Both the position numbers and the translations under genes were made by a program. DNA of 64,000 bases from Alkalimonas amylolytica (GTDB lineage: Bacteria > Pseudomonadota > Gammaproteobacteria > Enterobacterales > Alteromonadaceae): assembly GCF_900107845.1 (NCBI RefSeq), contig NZ_FNRM01000002.1:550335-614334 (forward strand). The letters run 5' to 3'. The notes under the pieces were generated by a model. It saw only the letters and a list, made by a program, of their open reading frames with translations, was not told where the DNA came from and did no database searches. This document shows positions 28,072-38,239 of this stretch, piece after piece; within the stretch, counting starts at the first letter, position 1; the number at the start of each line of letters is the position of its first letter.

Positions 28072-29235
28072 TTAAAAGTCGTATTTGGCCATAAACTGCA
28101 GCCGATTTAAATCACCATCGGTACCAGATTCCAGTTTGCGGGTGGCATGACGAAACTCCAAACCAAACTGCAGGTGGCGTGAAGCCTGATAAATCATATT
28201 AGCCGCCAAGCTCTCGGTACTTTTGGTTGCCGCGATACCGGTCAATGCTGTGTCGTTATCAACCCGCAAGGTGGCGTAGATCAGGTTGGTACGCCAGTGT
28301 GCGTCCCAGACATGACGGTAGGCAGCCGTAAAGCCAGTCGACTTGATCGCCTGCAGCTCGCCATTGGCATCCAGCACAGCCCCATTCGAGGTGTTTAACC
28401 CAATATAGCGCCCTAAACCTTTACCGGTGTTGAAAGTGAAACGAATGTCATTGCTTTCAGACACCATCACTTTACCGGTCACCGATACCGCATAGCCCAT
28501 CACGCTGTCATCGATTTGCAGTGCCCGGTCTTCATAAGCCAATTGACGGACTAACCCTGACACCGACAGACTGCCCCAATCCGCTTTATGGTTATAGCGC
28601 GCCACCAGATCCGGCATGGTGTTGTCATCGCTGACTACCCGACCACCGGTTGGTCCAGGTGTGATGGTGCTTTCCGGGTTCTCAATGGCAAACTGGAAGT
28701 TGCCATGGGTGTAGCGAATCTGTGGTTGGCGTACGAAAATCTGGCCATCGGTATTACCAACAAAGTCCACACTCTCTGGTAAAGAGGTCAAGTCCATAAA
28801 GGTGGACCAGGTCTGGCCAAACAACCATTTGTCATAGGTGAAAAAAGCATGACGAATGCCCGGGGAGTAGCCATTGGAAATGCGTTGATCCCCACCCGGG
28901 GTGGACATCATGTCAAACTCAAAGCGACCTGCCAGGGTTTTGCCATTTTCCAGTTGGGTACTGGTGGTAAAAAAGAACCGTGACTGACGGGCATGCATAT
29001 CAAACTTGGTACTTTCACCATCACCGCCCACCGGAGTTAAAGATGGAACATAGAAATCCCGGCCAATACCGGTAGCCAGATTGCCATCTGGTGTATCGTT
29101 CAGCATGACATCCAACTTAATAAAGCCGCCAAAACTGATGTCTGTGTTGCCAACGGTAAAGGATGCCTGGGCTTGACTCAGGCCGAGCGTCATACTTGCT
29201 GCCAGTAAGGTACAGGCAAATGGTAGTTGTTTCAT
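28072..29235 (-). CDS. DcaP-like outer-membrane porin
   Basis: A 387-residue outer-membrane beta-barrel. A signal peptide (MKQLPFACTLLAASMTLGLSQAQA) precedes ISFGGFIKLDVMLND, and later blocks such as RQSRFFFTTSTQLENGKTLAGRFEFDMM, IRHAFFTYDKWLFGQTWSTFMD and the C-terminal RLQFMAKYDF ending in Phe fit DcaP-family porins, trimeric channels for small acids and related solutes. It stands alone, with its own terminator, divergent from acs. The acetate link suggested by the neighbour is only inference. Confidence 0.85.
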   Translation of the reverse strand: MKQLPFACTLLAASMTLGLSQAQASFTVGNTDISFGGFIKLDVMLNDTPDGNLATGIGRDFYVPSLTPVGGDGESTKFDMHARQSRFFFTTSTQLENGKTLAGRFEFDMMSTPGGDQRISNGYSPGIRHAFFTYDKWLFGQTWSTFMDLTSLPESVDFVGNTDGQIFVRQPQIRYTHGNFQFAIENPESTITPGPTGGRVVSDDNTMPDLVARYNHKADWGSLSVSGLVRQLAYEDRALQIDDSVMGYAVSVTGKVMVSESNDIRFTFNTGKGLGRYIGLNTSNGAVLDANGELQAIKSTGFTAAYRHVWDAHWRTNLIYATLRVDNDTALTGIAATKSTESLAANMIYQASRHLQFGLEFRHATRKLESGTDGDLNRLQFMAKYDF

Positions 29236-29492
29236 GCAGTGCTCCCTGGTTTTCTTGTTGTGCGGTCTCTGGTTATTTTCTGAGCTGCTATCACCGACAA
29301 GGTTGGTTCAGGGGCTCATTTTGTGCAATTAGCCTTTAGTCGCATCAACTGCTACAGTCATTTCACCGGATTCAAGCAACTGTTTTAACCCAATGAAGCT
29401 TACAGGCTAGACAATGGTCTAATTTCTTTCCAGTCTGCAATTGGTTAGAACATAACTACTTTATTTAAATTGAAACCTATGGGGACACAGTG

Positions 29493-31448
29493 ATGACACA
29501 GCCAGGCCTTTACCCGGTTCCAGCTGCCGCCGAAGCGCGCTGTTTGATTGATAACGAAGCCTACCAACGTATGTATCAGCAGTCGGTGCAGGATCCTCAG
29601 TCTTTTTGGGCAGAGCACGGCAAACGCATTGACTGGTTTACCCCTTACACCAAGGTGAAGAATACCAGTTATCAACCGGGCAATATCAATATCAAATGGT
29701 TTGAAGATGGCGTACTAAACGCCAGCTACAACTGTCTGGACCGCCATCTGCCGCATAAAGCCAATGACATCGCGTATTACTGGGAAGGCGATGAACCTGG
29801 TGTGCAGAAGAATGTGACCTATCAAGAACTGTATGAGCAAGTCTGTCAGCTCGCCAATGGCATGAAGTCGCTGGGCGTGGGCAAAGGCGATCGGGTCACC
29901 ATTTATTTGCCGATGATCCCAGAAGCGGTTATTTCCATTTTGGCTTGCGCCCGGATTGGCGCTGTGCATTCCGTGGTATTTGCCGGTTTCTCACCGGACG
30001 CACTCGGTAGCCGGGTGCAGGACTGTGACTCCAAATTGATCATCACCGCTGATCAGGCACCGCGCGGCAGTCGCTTAACCGCATTGAAAGACAACACTGA
30101 CTTGGCGCTTGGTCACTTAGGCAAAAACAGCCCGGTACAGCATGTGATAGTGGTGAAACATGTCGGTGAGAATGTCGACGAACACCCAGGCCGCGATGTC
30201 TGGTACCACGAGCTGCTGGCCAAGCAACCGAAAAGTTGCGAGCCGGAGCCAATGAATGCAGAAGATCCGCTCTTTATCCTGTATACCTCTGGTTCGACCG
30301 GTAAACCCAAAGGTGTGTTGCACACCACCGGTGGTTACATGGTCTGGGCCTCAATGACCCATCAGTATGTGTTCGATTACCATCCAGGCGACATCTACTG
30401 GTGTGCCGCAGATGTTGGCTGGGTGACCGGCCATACCTACATTGTTTATGGGCCTTTGGCCAATGGTGCCTGCAGCGTTCTGTTTGAAGGGGTACCGACC
30501 TACCCTTCCGTGAAACGGATGGCGCAAATCATCGATAAATATCAGGTCAATATTCTGTACACAGCACCAACAGCTATCCGGGCACTGATGGCACACGGAG
30601 ATACCCCGGTTGAGGGCAGCAAGCTCAATTCACTGCGCACCTTGGGTAGTGTGGGTGAGCCTATCAACCCGGAAGCCTGGGGCTGGTATCATGAAAAGTT
30701 TGGTCATGGCAACTGCCCGATTGTGGATACCTGGTGGCAAACCGAGACAGGCGGCATTCTGATTACGCCACTGCCGGGTGCTACAGCCTTAAAGCCTGGC
30801 TCTGCCACCCGGCCATTCTTTGGCGTCAAACCGGCCATCGTCGATAACGATGGCAAATTGCAGGAGGGAAAAGCGGAAGGTAATCTGGTGATCCTGGATA
30901 GCTGGCCAGGGCAGATGCGGACTGTATTTGGCGATCACGAACGCTTTGAGCAAACCTACTTCAGTACCTACCAAGGTACCTACTTCACTGGCGATGGAGC
31001 CCGTCGCGATGAAGATGGTTACTATTGGCTGACCGGCCGGGTCGATGATGTGTTGAATATCTCCGGGCATCGTCTGGGTACTGCAGAAATCGAAAGTTGC
31101 CTGGTCGCGCATGATGCCATCGCTGAGGCGGCAGTGGTGGGCTATCCGCACGATATCAAAGGCCAGGGAATTTATGTCTACGTCACCCCAAGGGTGGGTG
31201 TAGACCCCTCAGAGGAACTGACCAAAGCCGTTCGCGCCTGGGTACGGCAAGAGATTTCTCCGATTGCCTCCCCTGATATTATTCAGTGGGCACCGCAAGG
31301 GCTACCAAAAACCCGTTCTGGAAAAATCATGCGTCGTATTCTGCGCAAGATTGCGGCCAATGAACACGACCAACTGGGTGATATTTCTACCCTGGCCGAC
31401 CCATCAGTGGTTGATCAATTGATTGAAAACAGGTTAAATCGCTCATAG
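29493..31448 (+). CDS. acs: Acetyl-CoA synthetase
   Basis: A 651-residue AMP-forming acetate-CoA ligase. Motifs: [19 protein letters not shown] (P-loop), [10 protein letters not shown] (adenylate site), [20 protein letters not shown] (hinge region) and [15 protein letters not shown] with the lysine that acetylation normally controls. The ATG at 29493 follows a GTG that is also in frame. Its activity lets the cell use acetate. The next gene on the same strand is a LuxR-type response regulator; a terminator-like hairpin lies between them. Confidence 0.97.
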   Translation: MTQPGLYPVPAAAEARCLIDNEAYQRMYQQSVQDPQSFWAEHGKRIDWFTPYTKVKNTSYQPGNINIKWFEDGVLNASYNCLDRHLPHKANDIAYYWEGDEPGVQKNVTYQELYEQVCQLANGMKSLGVGKGDRVTIYLPMIPEAVISILACARIGAVHSVVFAGFSPDALGSRVQDCDSKLIITADQAPRGSRLTALKDNTDLALGHLGKNSPVQHVIVVKHVGENVDEHPGRDVWYHELLAKQPKSCEPEPMNAEDPLFILYTSGSTGKPKGVLHTTGGYMVWASMTHQYVFDYHPGDIYWCAADVGWVTGHTYIVYGPLANGACSVLFEGVPTYPSVKRMAQIIDKYQVNILYTAPTAIRALMAHGDTPVEGSKLNSLRTLGSVGEPINPEAWGWYHEKFGHGNCPIVDTWWQTETGGILITPLPGATALKPGSATRPFFGVKPAIVDNDGKLQEGKAEGNLVILDSWPGQMRTVFGDHERFEQTYFSTYQGTYFTGDGARRDEDGYYWLTGRVDDVLNISGHRLGTAEIESCLVAHDAIAEAAVVGYPHDIKGQGIYVYVTPRVGVDPSEELTKAVRAWVRQEISPIASPDIIQWAPQGLPKTRSGKIMRRILRKIAANEHDQLGDISTLADPSVVDQLIENRLNRS

Positions 31449-31479
31449 GGACAGTTCATTGTCTCACGCTGTATACATC

Positions 31480-31502
31480 AAGGCCGCATTTTGCGGCCTT
31501 TG
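31480..31502 (+). terminator. Terminator after acs
   Basis: AAGGCCGC and GCGGCCTT form a stem around ATTTT, followed by TTGG. The weak T-run means some read-through into the regulator gene is likely. Confidence 0.7.
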
Positions 31503-31548
31503 GTTCTATACTAAGCCGAAGAAAATAAAATAATAAAGACGAGGAACC

Positions 31549-32229
31549 ATGGCTAAATTGATCGTAGCAGACGACCACCCTCTGTTTCGCAATGCGCTGA
31601 TCAATGCCATCAGCAATACCTTTAGCACCAAGGCCACCATCGAAACCGATTCGTTTGAATCAACTTGTCAGGCGCTGGAGCAACATCCAGACACCGATTT
31701 GCTGCTGCTTGACTTACACATGCCAGGCAACTGTGGTTTTTTGGGCTTAATTCAGCTACGGAAAAATTACCCCAGCTTGCCAATTGTGGTGATTTCAGCC
31801 AGTGAAGAGCTGGATGTGGTTAAGCGGGTGATCTCCTTCGGTGCTTCGGCCTATATCCCTAAGTCGGCCAACCCAGCGCAAATCAGTGACGCTTTAAAAG
31901 AGGTTTTGGCTGGCGAACTCTGGGTACCCGCCTCGATGCAAAAAGCGCTGCAAGAGCAAGCAAGTCAAGAAGAAGACCTGGATTTAGCAGCCAGGGTGGC
32001 ACAACTTACCAATCAGCAGTACAAGGTACTGTATTACCTGACCGAAGGTTGGTTGAACAAACAGATTGCCTATGATCTACATATCTCTGAAGCGACGGTG
32101 AAAGCGCACATCACAGCTATTTTCCGCAAACTGGGTTGCACCAACCGAACCCAGGTGGTGATCCAGGCTCAGCGCTTAACGTTGGAACCACCGGTTAATA
32201 AAGCTTTATCTGGCCATGAGCAGGATTGA
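31549..32229 (+). CDS. LuxR/NarL-family response regulator
   Basis: A 226-residue response regulator. The receiver domain has the acidic pair ADDH, phospho-acceptor D55 in LLLLDLHMPG and the conserved Lys in YIPKSANP. The C-terminal helix-turn-helix is LTNQQYKVLYYLTEGWLNKQIAYDLHISEATVKAHITAIFRKL. A GAGGAACC binding site precedes the ATG. Its position after acs fits the CrbR/ErdR-type regulators known to control acetate activation in Vibrio and Pseudomonas; that role is inference. No kinase is adjacent. Confidence 0.9.
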   Translation: MAKLIVADDHPLFRNALINAISNTFSTKATIETDSFESTCQALEQHPDTDLLLLDLHMPGNCGFLGLIQLRKNYPSLPIVVISASEELDVVKRVISFGASAYIPKSANPAQISDALKEVLAGELWVPASMQKALQEQASQEEDLDLAARVAQLTNQQYKVLYYLTEGWLNKQIAYDLHISEATVKAHITAIFRKLGCTNRTQVVIQAQRLTLEPPVNKALSGHEQD

Positions 32230-32467
32230 CTCTCCCTGTATTGCCAGCTGTAAGCTAGATCAGGACAAAATCTGCATCGGCTGTTATCGACATATTAGTG
32301 AAATTGCCAACTGGAACCGAAAAACCGATACCGAGCTCGATGCTATTATGCAGCAGGTAGCAAGGCGCAAACGGCAGTATGCCGATATGAACCATCACAG
32401 CATTGAAACCAGTCCTATTACGCAGGCCGAGTGGCAGGCTGCCAAAATTAAAGCCCGATTAAGTTAA
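32216..32467 (+). CDS. DUF1289 cysteine-motif protein
   Basis: An 83-residue protein with SPCIASCKLDQDKICIGCYRHISEIANW. Four cysteines in CxxxC-x7-CxxC spacing are the mark of the DUF1289 family, probably a metal-binding fold; function unknown. The ATG overlaps the end of the response-regulator gene by 14 bp, so the two are cotranscribed and probably coupled in translation. A strong hairpin follows. Confidence 0.87.
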   Translation: MSRIDSPCIASCKLDQDKICIGCYRHISEIANWNRKTDTELDAIMQQVARRKRQYADMNHHSIETSPITQAEWQAAKIKARLS

Positions 32468-32489
32468 CCGCACAAAGCATTCAGATACA

Positions 32490-32516
32490 ACAAAGCCCGC
32501 ATTCTGCGGGCTTTGT
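32490..32516. terminator. Shared bidirectional terminator (DUF1289 gene / fabF)
   Basis: ACAAAGCCCGC and GCGGGCTTTGT form an 11-bp perfect stem around ATTCT. It lies between two convergent genes and can end both. Confidence 0.85.
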
Positions 32517-32532
32517 ATCAGCAAGACTGGTT

Positions 32533-33771
32533 TTACACTTTCTTGAACAGGATGGAACCGTTGGTACCACCGAAGCCAAAAGAATTACACAGCGCATATT
32601 CCAGCTTGGCATCACGGGCAGTATGCGCCACATAATCCAAATCACAACCTTCATCCGGGTTATCCAGATTGATGGTTGGCGTTACCAATTGATCGCGCAG
32701 CGATAAAATAGTGATGATGGACTCAACCGCACCAGCAGCTCCCAGCAAGTGGCCGATCATCGACTTGGACGAGCTCACCATAATGCTGTCTTTATTGGTG
32801 GCAAACACCGACTTAATCGCGCAGGTTTCAGCCAAGTCGCCCGCATTGGTTGAAGTACCATGCGCATTAATGTAGCCAACCTGCTCAGGGTTCACCCCAG
32901 CATCATTTAGCGCATTCTGCATGGCCATAGCACCACCACGACCATTCTCCGGCGGTGATGTCATATGGAAGGCATCCCCGCTCATGCCAAAACCAGCCAG
33001 TTCGGCATAAATCTTGGCACCGCGAGCTTTGGCATGCTCATATTCTTCCAACACCACCACACCAGCACCATCACCCAGCACAAAACCATCACGGTCTTTA
33101 TCCCAAGGCCGACTGGCCTGCTCAGGAGCATCATTGCGGGTCGAAAGTGCTCTGGCTGCACCAAAGCCACCCATACCCAGTGGTGTGGAGCCTTTCTCAG
33201 CACCACCGGCCAGCATCACATCGGCATCGCCATAGGCAATCATCCGAGCAGCCTGACCTATGTTGTGCACGCCAGTGGTACAAGCTGTAACGATGCTGAT
33301 ATTAGGCCCTTGCAAGCCCAGCATAATGGACAACTGCCCAGAGATCATGTTGATAATGGTAGACGGCACAAAAAATGGCGACAGACGACGTGGGCCGCTG
33401 TTTAATAACTTGGTGTGATTTTCTTCAATCAGACCAAGGCCACCAATGCCTGAGCCAATGGCAGCGCCAATACGGCCAGCATTCTGCTCGGTGACTTCGA
33501 TACCCGCATCACGAAATGCCTGTATCCCTGCGGCAACACCGTACTGGATAAACAAATCCATCTTCTTGGCTTCTTTCGCCGGGAAGTAAGGATCGACATC
33601 AAAGTCTTTGACCATAGCAGCAAACTTAGTGCTGTAGGCTTCGGTATCAAAGTGCTGAATCAAGCCAGCACCACTTTTACCTTGTTGCAGGGCTTGCCAG
33701 CTGGTGGTTACATCATTCCCAACCGGGGTGAGCAAACCCAGCCCCGTCACTACGACTCGACGTTTAGACAC
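32533..33771 (-). CDS. fabF: Beta-ketoacyl-ACP synthase II
   Basis: A 412-residue KAS II that elongates acyl-ACP. The catalytic triad is Cys in [12 protein letters not shown], His in [12 protein letters not shown] and His in [11 protein letters not shown]. The start is a GTG at 33771: it gives (M)[11 protein letters not shown], the N-terminus of E. coli FabF, and GGAGG lies 5 nt upstream. A TTG four codons earlier overlaps that binding site and is unlikely. A long palindrome and a separate terminator divide it from acpP. The usual downstream genes pabC and mltG are not here. Confidence 0.95.
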   Translation of the reverse strand: MSKRRVVVTGLGLLTPVGNDVTTSWQALQQGKSGAGLIQHFDTEAYSTKFAAMVKDFDVDPYFPAKEAKKMDLFIQYGVAAGIQAFRDAGIEVTEQNAGRIGAAIGSGIGGLGLIEENHTKLLNSGPRRLSPFFVPSTIINMISGQLSIMLGLQGPNISIVTACTTGVHNIGQAARMIAYGDADVMLAGGAEKGSTPLGMGGFGAARALSTRNDAPEQASRPWDKDRDGFVLGDGAGVVVLEEYEHAKARGAKIYAELAGFGMSGDAFHMTSPPENGRGGAMAMQNALNDAGVNPEQVGYINAHGTSTNAGDLAETCAIKSVFATNKDSIMVSSSKSMIGHLLGAAGAVESIITILSLRDQLVTPTINLDNPDEGCDLDYVAHTARDAKLEYALCNSFGFGGTNGSILFKKV

Positions 33772-33794
33772 TGCATCCTCCAATGGAGCTGATG

Positions 33795-33847
33795 AAAATA
33801 AATTCTACTGCAGCATCGAGATTCGATGCTGCAGTAGAATTTATTTT
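33795..33847. repeat. 53-bp perfect palindrome upstream of fabF
   Basis: Two 25-bp perfectly complementary arms (33795-33819 and 33823-33847) flank a three-base loop. The arm starts AAAATAAATTCTACTGCAGC. In the fabF mRNA it would form a very stable hairpin ending about 20 nt before the GTG start, with A/U-rich base and a UUUAUUUU flank. It could act as attenuator, RNase III site or mRNA stabiliser. Confidence 0.9.
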
Positions 33848-33896
33848 GGACCGGTACTTACCTTGATGCAAGAGTAGCCGGATTGGAGCACCCAAC

Positions 33897-33926
33897 AAAA
33901 AACGGGTAGCCAGGCTACCCGTTTTG
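33897..33926 (-). terminator. Terminator of acpP
   Basis: On the minus strand AAAACGGGTAGCC pairs with GGCTACCCGTTTT and is followed by a T-run. It lies about 15 bp after the acpP stop, so most acpP transcripts should end before fabF. Confidence 0.88.
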
Positions 33927-33938
33927 AGCCAGAACGGC

Positions 33939-34175
33939 TTATTCTGCGTTGGCTTTTACGTAGTCAATAGCAGATTGTACCGTGGTGATTTTTTCTGCTT
34001 CTTCATCAGGGATTTCAGTATCGAACTCCTCTTCCAAAGCCATCACCAGCTCTACGGTATCCAGAGAGTCTGCACCCAGGTCATCAACAAAGGAAGCTTC
34101 TGGCTTAACTTCTTCCTCTTTAACACCCAGCTGTTCAATAATAATTTTCTTAACGCGTTCTTCGATGTTGCTCAT
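33939..34175 (-). CDS. acpP: Acyl carrier protein
   Basis: A 78-residue acidic four-helix protein that carries acyl chains on phosphopantetheine. The attachment site is Ser37 in [22 protein letters not shown]. It opens [23 protein letters not shown] like other gammaproteobacterial AcpP proteins. A GGAAGAAAAG binding site precedes the ATG. Its place between fabG and fabF is the standard order; a strong terminator follows, which fits the high abundance of AcpP relative to FabF. Confidence 0.97.
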   Translation of the reverse strand: MSNIEERVKKIIIEQLGVKEEEVKPEASFVDDLGADSLDTVELVMALEEEFDTEIPDEEAEKITTVQSAIDYVKANAE

Positions 34176-34302
34176 CTTTTCTTCCTTTTTTCATTTAAAT
34201 CGCAACAGTTCGTGCAATTTTATGTGGCGCTAGTTTATGCGTAAGCCTGCGTTGTTGCAAGTCGTCGAACCGGCATTTTTCTGCTGGTCTGACATGCAGG
34301 GC

Positions 34303-35049
34303 TTACACCATGTACATACCGCCGTTGACATGAATCGTTTCGCCCGTAATGTAGGCTGCTGGTTCTGATGCCAAAAAAGCAACAGTTGCAGCAATTTCAG
34401 CCGGTTGCCCTAAACGATTAGCAGGCACCTGGCCAAAAATAGCTTCTTTTTGGTCATCCGATAACTCTTTAGTCATGTCCGTATCAATAAACCCCGGAGC
34501 CACAGCATTCACCGTCACACCGCGGGAGGCGACTTCGCGCGCCAGCGATTTGGTAAAGCCTAACACACCTGCCTTAGCAGCTGCATAGTTGGTTTGACCC
34601 GCATTACCCATGCTGCCCACCACAGAGCCTATGGTGATGATACGACCATAACGCTTTTTCATCATGCTGCGCAACACCGCCTTGCTCAGACGAAATACCG
34701 AGGTCAGATTGGTTTGCATGATATCAAACCATTCTTCGTCTTTCATGCGCATCAACAGATTATCACGGGTAATACCGGCATTATTGACCAGAATATCAAT
34801 ATCACCAAAATTATTTTTAATACTGGCAAGGCAAGCTTCGATTGAGTCGGTATCGGTGACGTTCAATACCAGGCCTGCGTTTGGCTGACCGAGATACCCG
34901 GCAATAGCCGCTGCCCCTTTTTCACTGGTCGCAGTGCCGACTACAGTAGCACCCTGCGCTTTTAACTGCTCAGCAATAGCACGGCCAATACCACGACTGG
35001 CACCAGTTACCAGTGCAACCTTGCCTTCTAAAGAAAATAAAGCTGTCAT
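34303..35049 (-). CDS. fabG: 3-oxoacyl-ACP reductase
   Basis: A 248-residue short-chain dehydrogenase using NADPH for the first reduction in fatty-acid elongation. It has the TGASRGIGRAIAE cofactor loop, NNAGIT, the catalytic Ser in IGSVVGSMGN and Tyr-Lys in YAAAKAG, and ends with GGMYMV like E. coli FabG. It lies 18 bp after fabD in the same transcript. Confidence 0.97.
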   Translation of the reverse strand: MTALFSLEGKVALVTGASRGIGRAIAEQLKAQGATVVGTATSEKGAAAIAGYLGQPNAGLVLNVTDTDSIEACLASIKNNFGDIDILVNNAGITRDNLLMRMKDEEWFDIMQTNLTSVFRLSKAVLRSMMKKRYGRIITIGSVVGSMGNAGQTNYAAAKAGVLGFTKSLAREVASRGVTVNAVAPGFIDTDMTKELSDDQKEAIFGQVPANRLGQPAEIAATVAFLASEPAAYITGETIHVNGGMYMV

Positions 35050-35067
35050 AAAAAAACCTTTGTTGTG

Positions 35068-36003
35068 TTATTCACCAGCCAGAGCCTGTGCAAGAGATGC
35101 ACTGTCATTGACTGAGCTAGCAGAAAGGGATTTATCAATACGTTTGACAAGCCCCGCTAATACTTTACCAGGGCCCAGTTCGATCACATCCGTCACACCC
35201 TGCTGTGCCAGCCACTCAACGGTCTCTGTCCAACGCACCGGGCTATAAAGCTGACGTACCAATGCATCCTGAATCGAAGCGGCATCACTACAAACCGCGA
35301 CATCCACGTTATTGACAACCGCCAACCCTGGGAGCTGAAATGTAATCGCTGCCATATCACGAGCCAAACTAGCCGCTGCGGGCTTCATCAATGCACAGTG
35401 CGAAGGCACGCTGACGGACAGTGGAAGTGCACGTTTCGCACCGGCTGTTTTGCATACTTCTGCCGCGCGCTCTACCGCAGCTTTGTGACCCGCAATCACC
35501 ACCTGACCTGGCGAGTTGTAATTCACCGGTGCCACCACTTCATCATTGGCAACCTGAGCACAGCACTCAGCCACAGTCTGATCATCCAGACCGATAATGG
35601 CATACATGGCACCAGTGCCAGCGGGCACCGCTTGCTGCATGTAACGGCCACGATTGGCAACCAGCACAACCGCATCGGCAAGTGTTAATACACCAGCACA
35701 AACCAAAGCCGAATACTCACCCAAGGAGTGGCCGGCCAGATAGGCTGGAGCCAAACCACCTTGCTGCTGCCATAAGCGCCAACAGGCTACTGAACTGGTC
35801 AATAAGGCAGGTTGAGTTTTATCGGTTTCGTTCAGTTGAGCTTCCGGTCCTTCAGCGATAAGCTGCCATAAGTCGTAGCCCAAAGCAGCCGAAGCCTCGG
35901 AAAAAGTATCGCGTACCACGTCATGGGCAGCATAGAGTTCACTGAGCATACCAAGGCTTTGTGACCCCTGCCCCGGAAAAACAATAGCTATTTTCTTTGT
36001 CAT
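35068..36003 (-). CDS. fabD: Malonyl CoA-acyl carrier protein transacylase
   Basis: A 311-residue malonyltransferase that loads malonate onto ACP. It has FPGQGSQSLGML near the start, the nucleophile Ser in AGHSLGEYSALV and the catalytic His in SVPSHCALM. Position between fabH and fabG is standard; it shares their transcript. Confidence 0.97.
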   Translation of the reverse strand: MTKKIAIVFPGQGSQSLGMLSELYAAHDVVRDTFSEASAALGYDLWQLIAEGPEAQLNETDKTQPALLTSSVACWRLWQQQGGLAPAYLAGHSLGEYSALVCAGVLTLADAVVLVANRGRYMQQAVPAGTGAMYAIIGLDDQTVAECCAQVANDEVVAPVNYNSPGQVVIAGHKAAVERAAEVCKTAGAKRALPLSVSVPSHCALMKPAAASLARDMAAITFQLPGLAVVNNVDVAVCSDAASIQDALVRQLYSPVRWTETVEWLAQQGVTDVIELGPGKVLAGLVKRIDKSLSASSVNDSASLAQALAGE

Positions 36004-36044
36004 CGTGTGAATCCTGTTTAAAAACCGGCGCTTGGTTGGAAAGT

Positions 36045-37004
36045 CTAGTACTTTACCAGTGCTGAAGCCCAGGCAAAACCACCGCCAAAGGCTTCTAATA
36101 ACAAGGTTTGTCCGCGTTTAATCCGACCGTCTCGAATAGCTTCATCCAGCGCAGTTGGTACCGTTGCGGCAGAGGTATTCCCATAGCGGTCAAGATTGAT
36201 CACCACCTGCTCCATCGGCAGGTTCAATTTACGGGCCACAGCAGCAATAATACGCAGATTGGCTTGGTGCGGGACTAGCCAGTCAATTTCGGATTTATCC
36301 ATCTTGTTTGCTGCCAGGGTTTGCTCAACCACTTCCGAGAGCTTAGTGACGGCAACTTTAAATACATCGTTCCCTTTCATCGAGCCCCAGGAGTTGTGAA
36401 CAGACTCAACATCGCCACGGATCGGATTATCCACATACAGCAATTCAGAATATTTACCATCGGCATGGATATGAGTAGATAAAATGCCTGGCTGCTCGGA
36501 AGCTTCTAAAATTACGGCACCTGCAGCATCGCCAAACAAGATCACCATGCTGCGATCTTCCGGACTCACCAACTGCGACAAGCAGTCAGAGCCAATCACC
36601 AGAATACGTTTCGCCATACCGCTTTTGATGTATTGATCGGCCACACTTAGCGCATAGCAAAAACCGGCACAGGCAGCAGCGACATCAAAAGCTGGGATGG
36701 CTGGAATCTCCAGCTCACGTTGTACCTCGCAGGCAGAGCTTGGCAAGGAGCGTGCACCACTGGTGGTAGCGACAATGATCATATCCAAAGTGTTTTTATC
36801 GATATCCGCGGCATCAATAGCCTGACGGGCCGCAGCAGCTCCCATCGTAGCAACACTTTCATCTTTACCTATGATACGACGCTCACGAATACCTGTGCGT
36901 TCGATGATCCACTCATCGGTGGTTTCGACCATGGTTTCCAGATCGGTGTTGGTTCTTACTTGAGACGGGAAATAACTTCCGGTTCCGATAATGCGAGAAT
37001 ACAT
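36045..37004 (-). CDS. fabH: Beta-ketoacyl-ACP synthase III
   Basis: A 319-residue KAS III that condenses acetyl-CoA with malonyl-ACP to start fatty-acid synthesis. The triad is Cys in [11 protein letters not shown], His in VPHQANLRI and Asn in [10 protein letters not shown]. It is the canonical FabH of the cluster; a second, longer KAS III-like enzyme is encoded at 15434-16567. It starts 6 bp after plsX ends. Confidence 0.97.
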   Translation of the reverse strand: MYSRIIGTGSYFPSQVRTNTDLETMVETTDEWIIERTGIRERRIIGKDESVATMGAAAARQAIDAADIDKNTLDMIIVATTSGARSLPSSACEVQRELEIPAIPAFDVAAACAGFCYALSVADQYIKSGMAKRILVIGSDCLSQLVSPEDRSMVILFGDAAGAVILEASEQPGILSTHIHADGKYSELLYVDNPIRGDVESVHNSWGSMKGNDVFKVAVTKLSEVVEQTLAANKMDKSEIDWLVPHQANLRIIAAVARKLNLPMEQVVINLDRYGNTSAATVPTALDEAIRDGRIKRGQTLLLEAFGGGFAWASALVKY

Positions 37005-37010
37005 GGCAAC

Positions 37011-38051
37011 CTACGCTTTTCCAATTAATACCTGTTCCAGCCGATCTTTAATTTTGGCCGGGACCTGACGTTCAACCTCTCGGACAGCTTGACGGATAGC
37101 GCTAAGAAAGGCTTCTTTGGAAGCATTTCCATGGCTTTTCACGACAATTCCGCGCAATCCTATCAGACTTGCGCCATTATACTGGTCGGGGTTCACCCCT
37201 TTGACCATGCTTTTCAGCCAGGGTTGCGCGACTTTGCCGACAATTCGTCCAACCAGACTACTAAGCAGTGTGGCCCGAATTTGATTGATGATGAGTTTAG
37301 CCACGCCCTCACAGGTCTTCAGCGCTACATTGCCGACAAAACCATCGCAGATAATCACATCGGCCTTGCCAGAAAAAATATCGTTGCCTTCAATGAAACC
37401 GATGTAGTTCAGTTCATCGCACTCACTGAGTAGTACTGCTGCCTGTTTGATTTGATCGGTGCCTTTAATCTCTTCTTCGCCCATATTGAGTAATGCCAGT
37501 CGCGGGGCCTGCAAACCTTCGACTTCTTCCGCCATCACCGAGCCCATCACAGCAAACTGGAATAAAGTATCTGCATCGCAATTGACGGTAGCACCTAGAT
37601 CAAGCATGTATACAGGCTGAGCTGCAGTCGAAGGCAAGGTACTAATAAGGGCCGGGCGTTCGACACCGGACAGCATTTTCAGAACAAAATGCGCCATGGC
37701 AATCAGCGCACCGGTATTGCCGGCACTGACGCAGGCGGAGGCCTGGCCCTGCTCCACCAGCTCCAAAGCAACCCGCATCGACGAATCGCGTTTATTGCGC
37801 AAGGCTGAGCTGGGCTTTTCGCACATGCTGACTTGTTGGGAACAAGGCTGAATTCGTAAACGTGGGTGATTGCCACAACCAGCCTGACTAAGCTCGCGTT
37901 GCAACACAGCAGCATCACCGCAAAGAGTAAGCAGCAGATTGGGGATTTCCTGCACGGCCTGAATGGCGGCAGGTAAAGTAATAAGGGGGCCGTGATCGCC
38001 CCCCATCATATCTAACGCGATATGTATTTGTGTTGGTTGCACCAGGTGCAT
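37011..38051 (-). CDS. plsX: Phosphate acyltransferase PlsX
   Basis: A 346-residue enzyme that makes acyl-phosphate from acyl-ACP for phospholipid synthesis. Conserved elements are IALDMMGGDHGP at the start, SAGNTGALIAMAH, MLDLGATVNCDAD and DVIICDGFVGNVALKTCEG. It lies 6 bp before rpmF's stop region in the usual yceD-rpmF-plsX-fabH order and probably reads through from the yceD promoter. Confidence 0.96.
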   Translation of the reverse strand: MHLVQPTQIHIALDMMGGDHGPLITLPAAIQAVQEIPNLLLTLCGDAAVLQRELSQAGCGNHPRLRIQPCSQQVSMCEKPSSALRNKRDSSMRVALELVEQGQASACVSAGNTGALIAMAHFVLKMLSGVERPALISTLPSTAAQPVYMLDLGATVNCDADTLFQFAVMGSVMAEEVEGLQAPRLALLNMGEEEIKGTDQIKQAAVLLSECDELNYIGFIEGNDIFSGKADVIICDGFVGNVALKTCEGVAKLIINQIRATLLSSLVGRIVGKVAQPWLKSMVKGVNPDQYNGASLIGLRGIVVKSHGNASKEAFLSAIRQAVREVERQVPAKIKDRLEQVLIGKA

Positions 38052-38057
38052 CCGGAC

Positions 38058-38222
38058 TTACTTGACTTTACGGCCTTTGAAGAAGCCGCTATCAGTCATG
38101 TGGTGACGACGATGCGTTTCACCGGTAGTTGCGTCGACAGACAGCGTAGGGCCTGTCAGAGCGTCGTGTGAGCGACGCATATCACGCCGTGAACGAGATT
38201 TTTTGTTTTGCTGAACAGCCAT
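38058..38222 (-). CDS. rpmF: 50S ribosomal protein L32
   Basis: A 54-residue ribosomal protein too short for many gene finders. Translation reads [20 protein letters not shown] and ends [24 protein letters not shown] stands just before the ATG. It sits between yceD and plsX, as in other gammaproteobacteria. It lacks the zinc-binding cysteines found in some L32 forms. Confidence 0.97.
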   Translation of the reverse strand: MAVQQNKKSRSRRDMRRSHDALTGPTLSVDATTGETHRRHHMTDSGFFKGRKVK

Positions 38223-38239
38223 GGCTTTCTCCTAATAAA

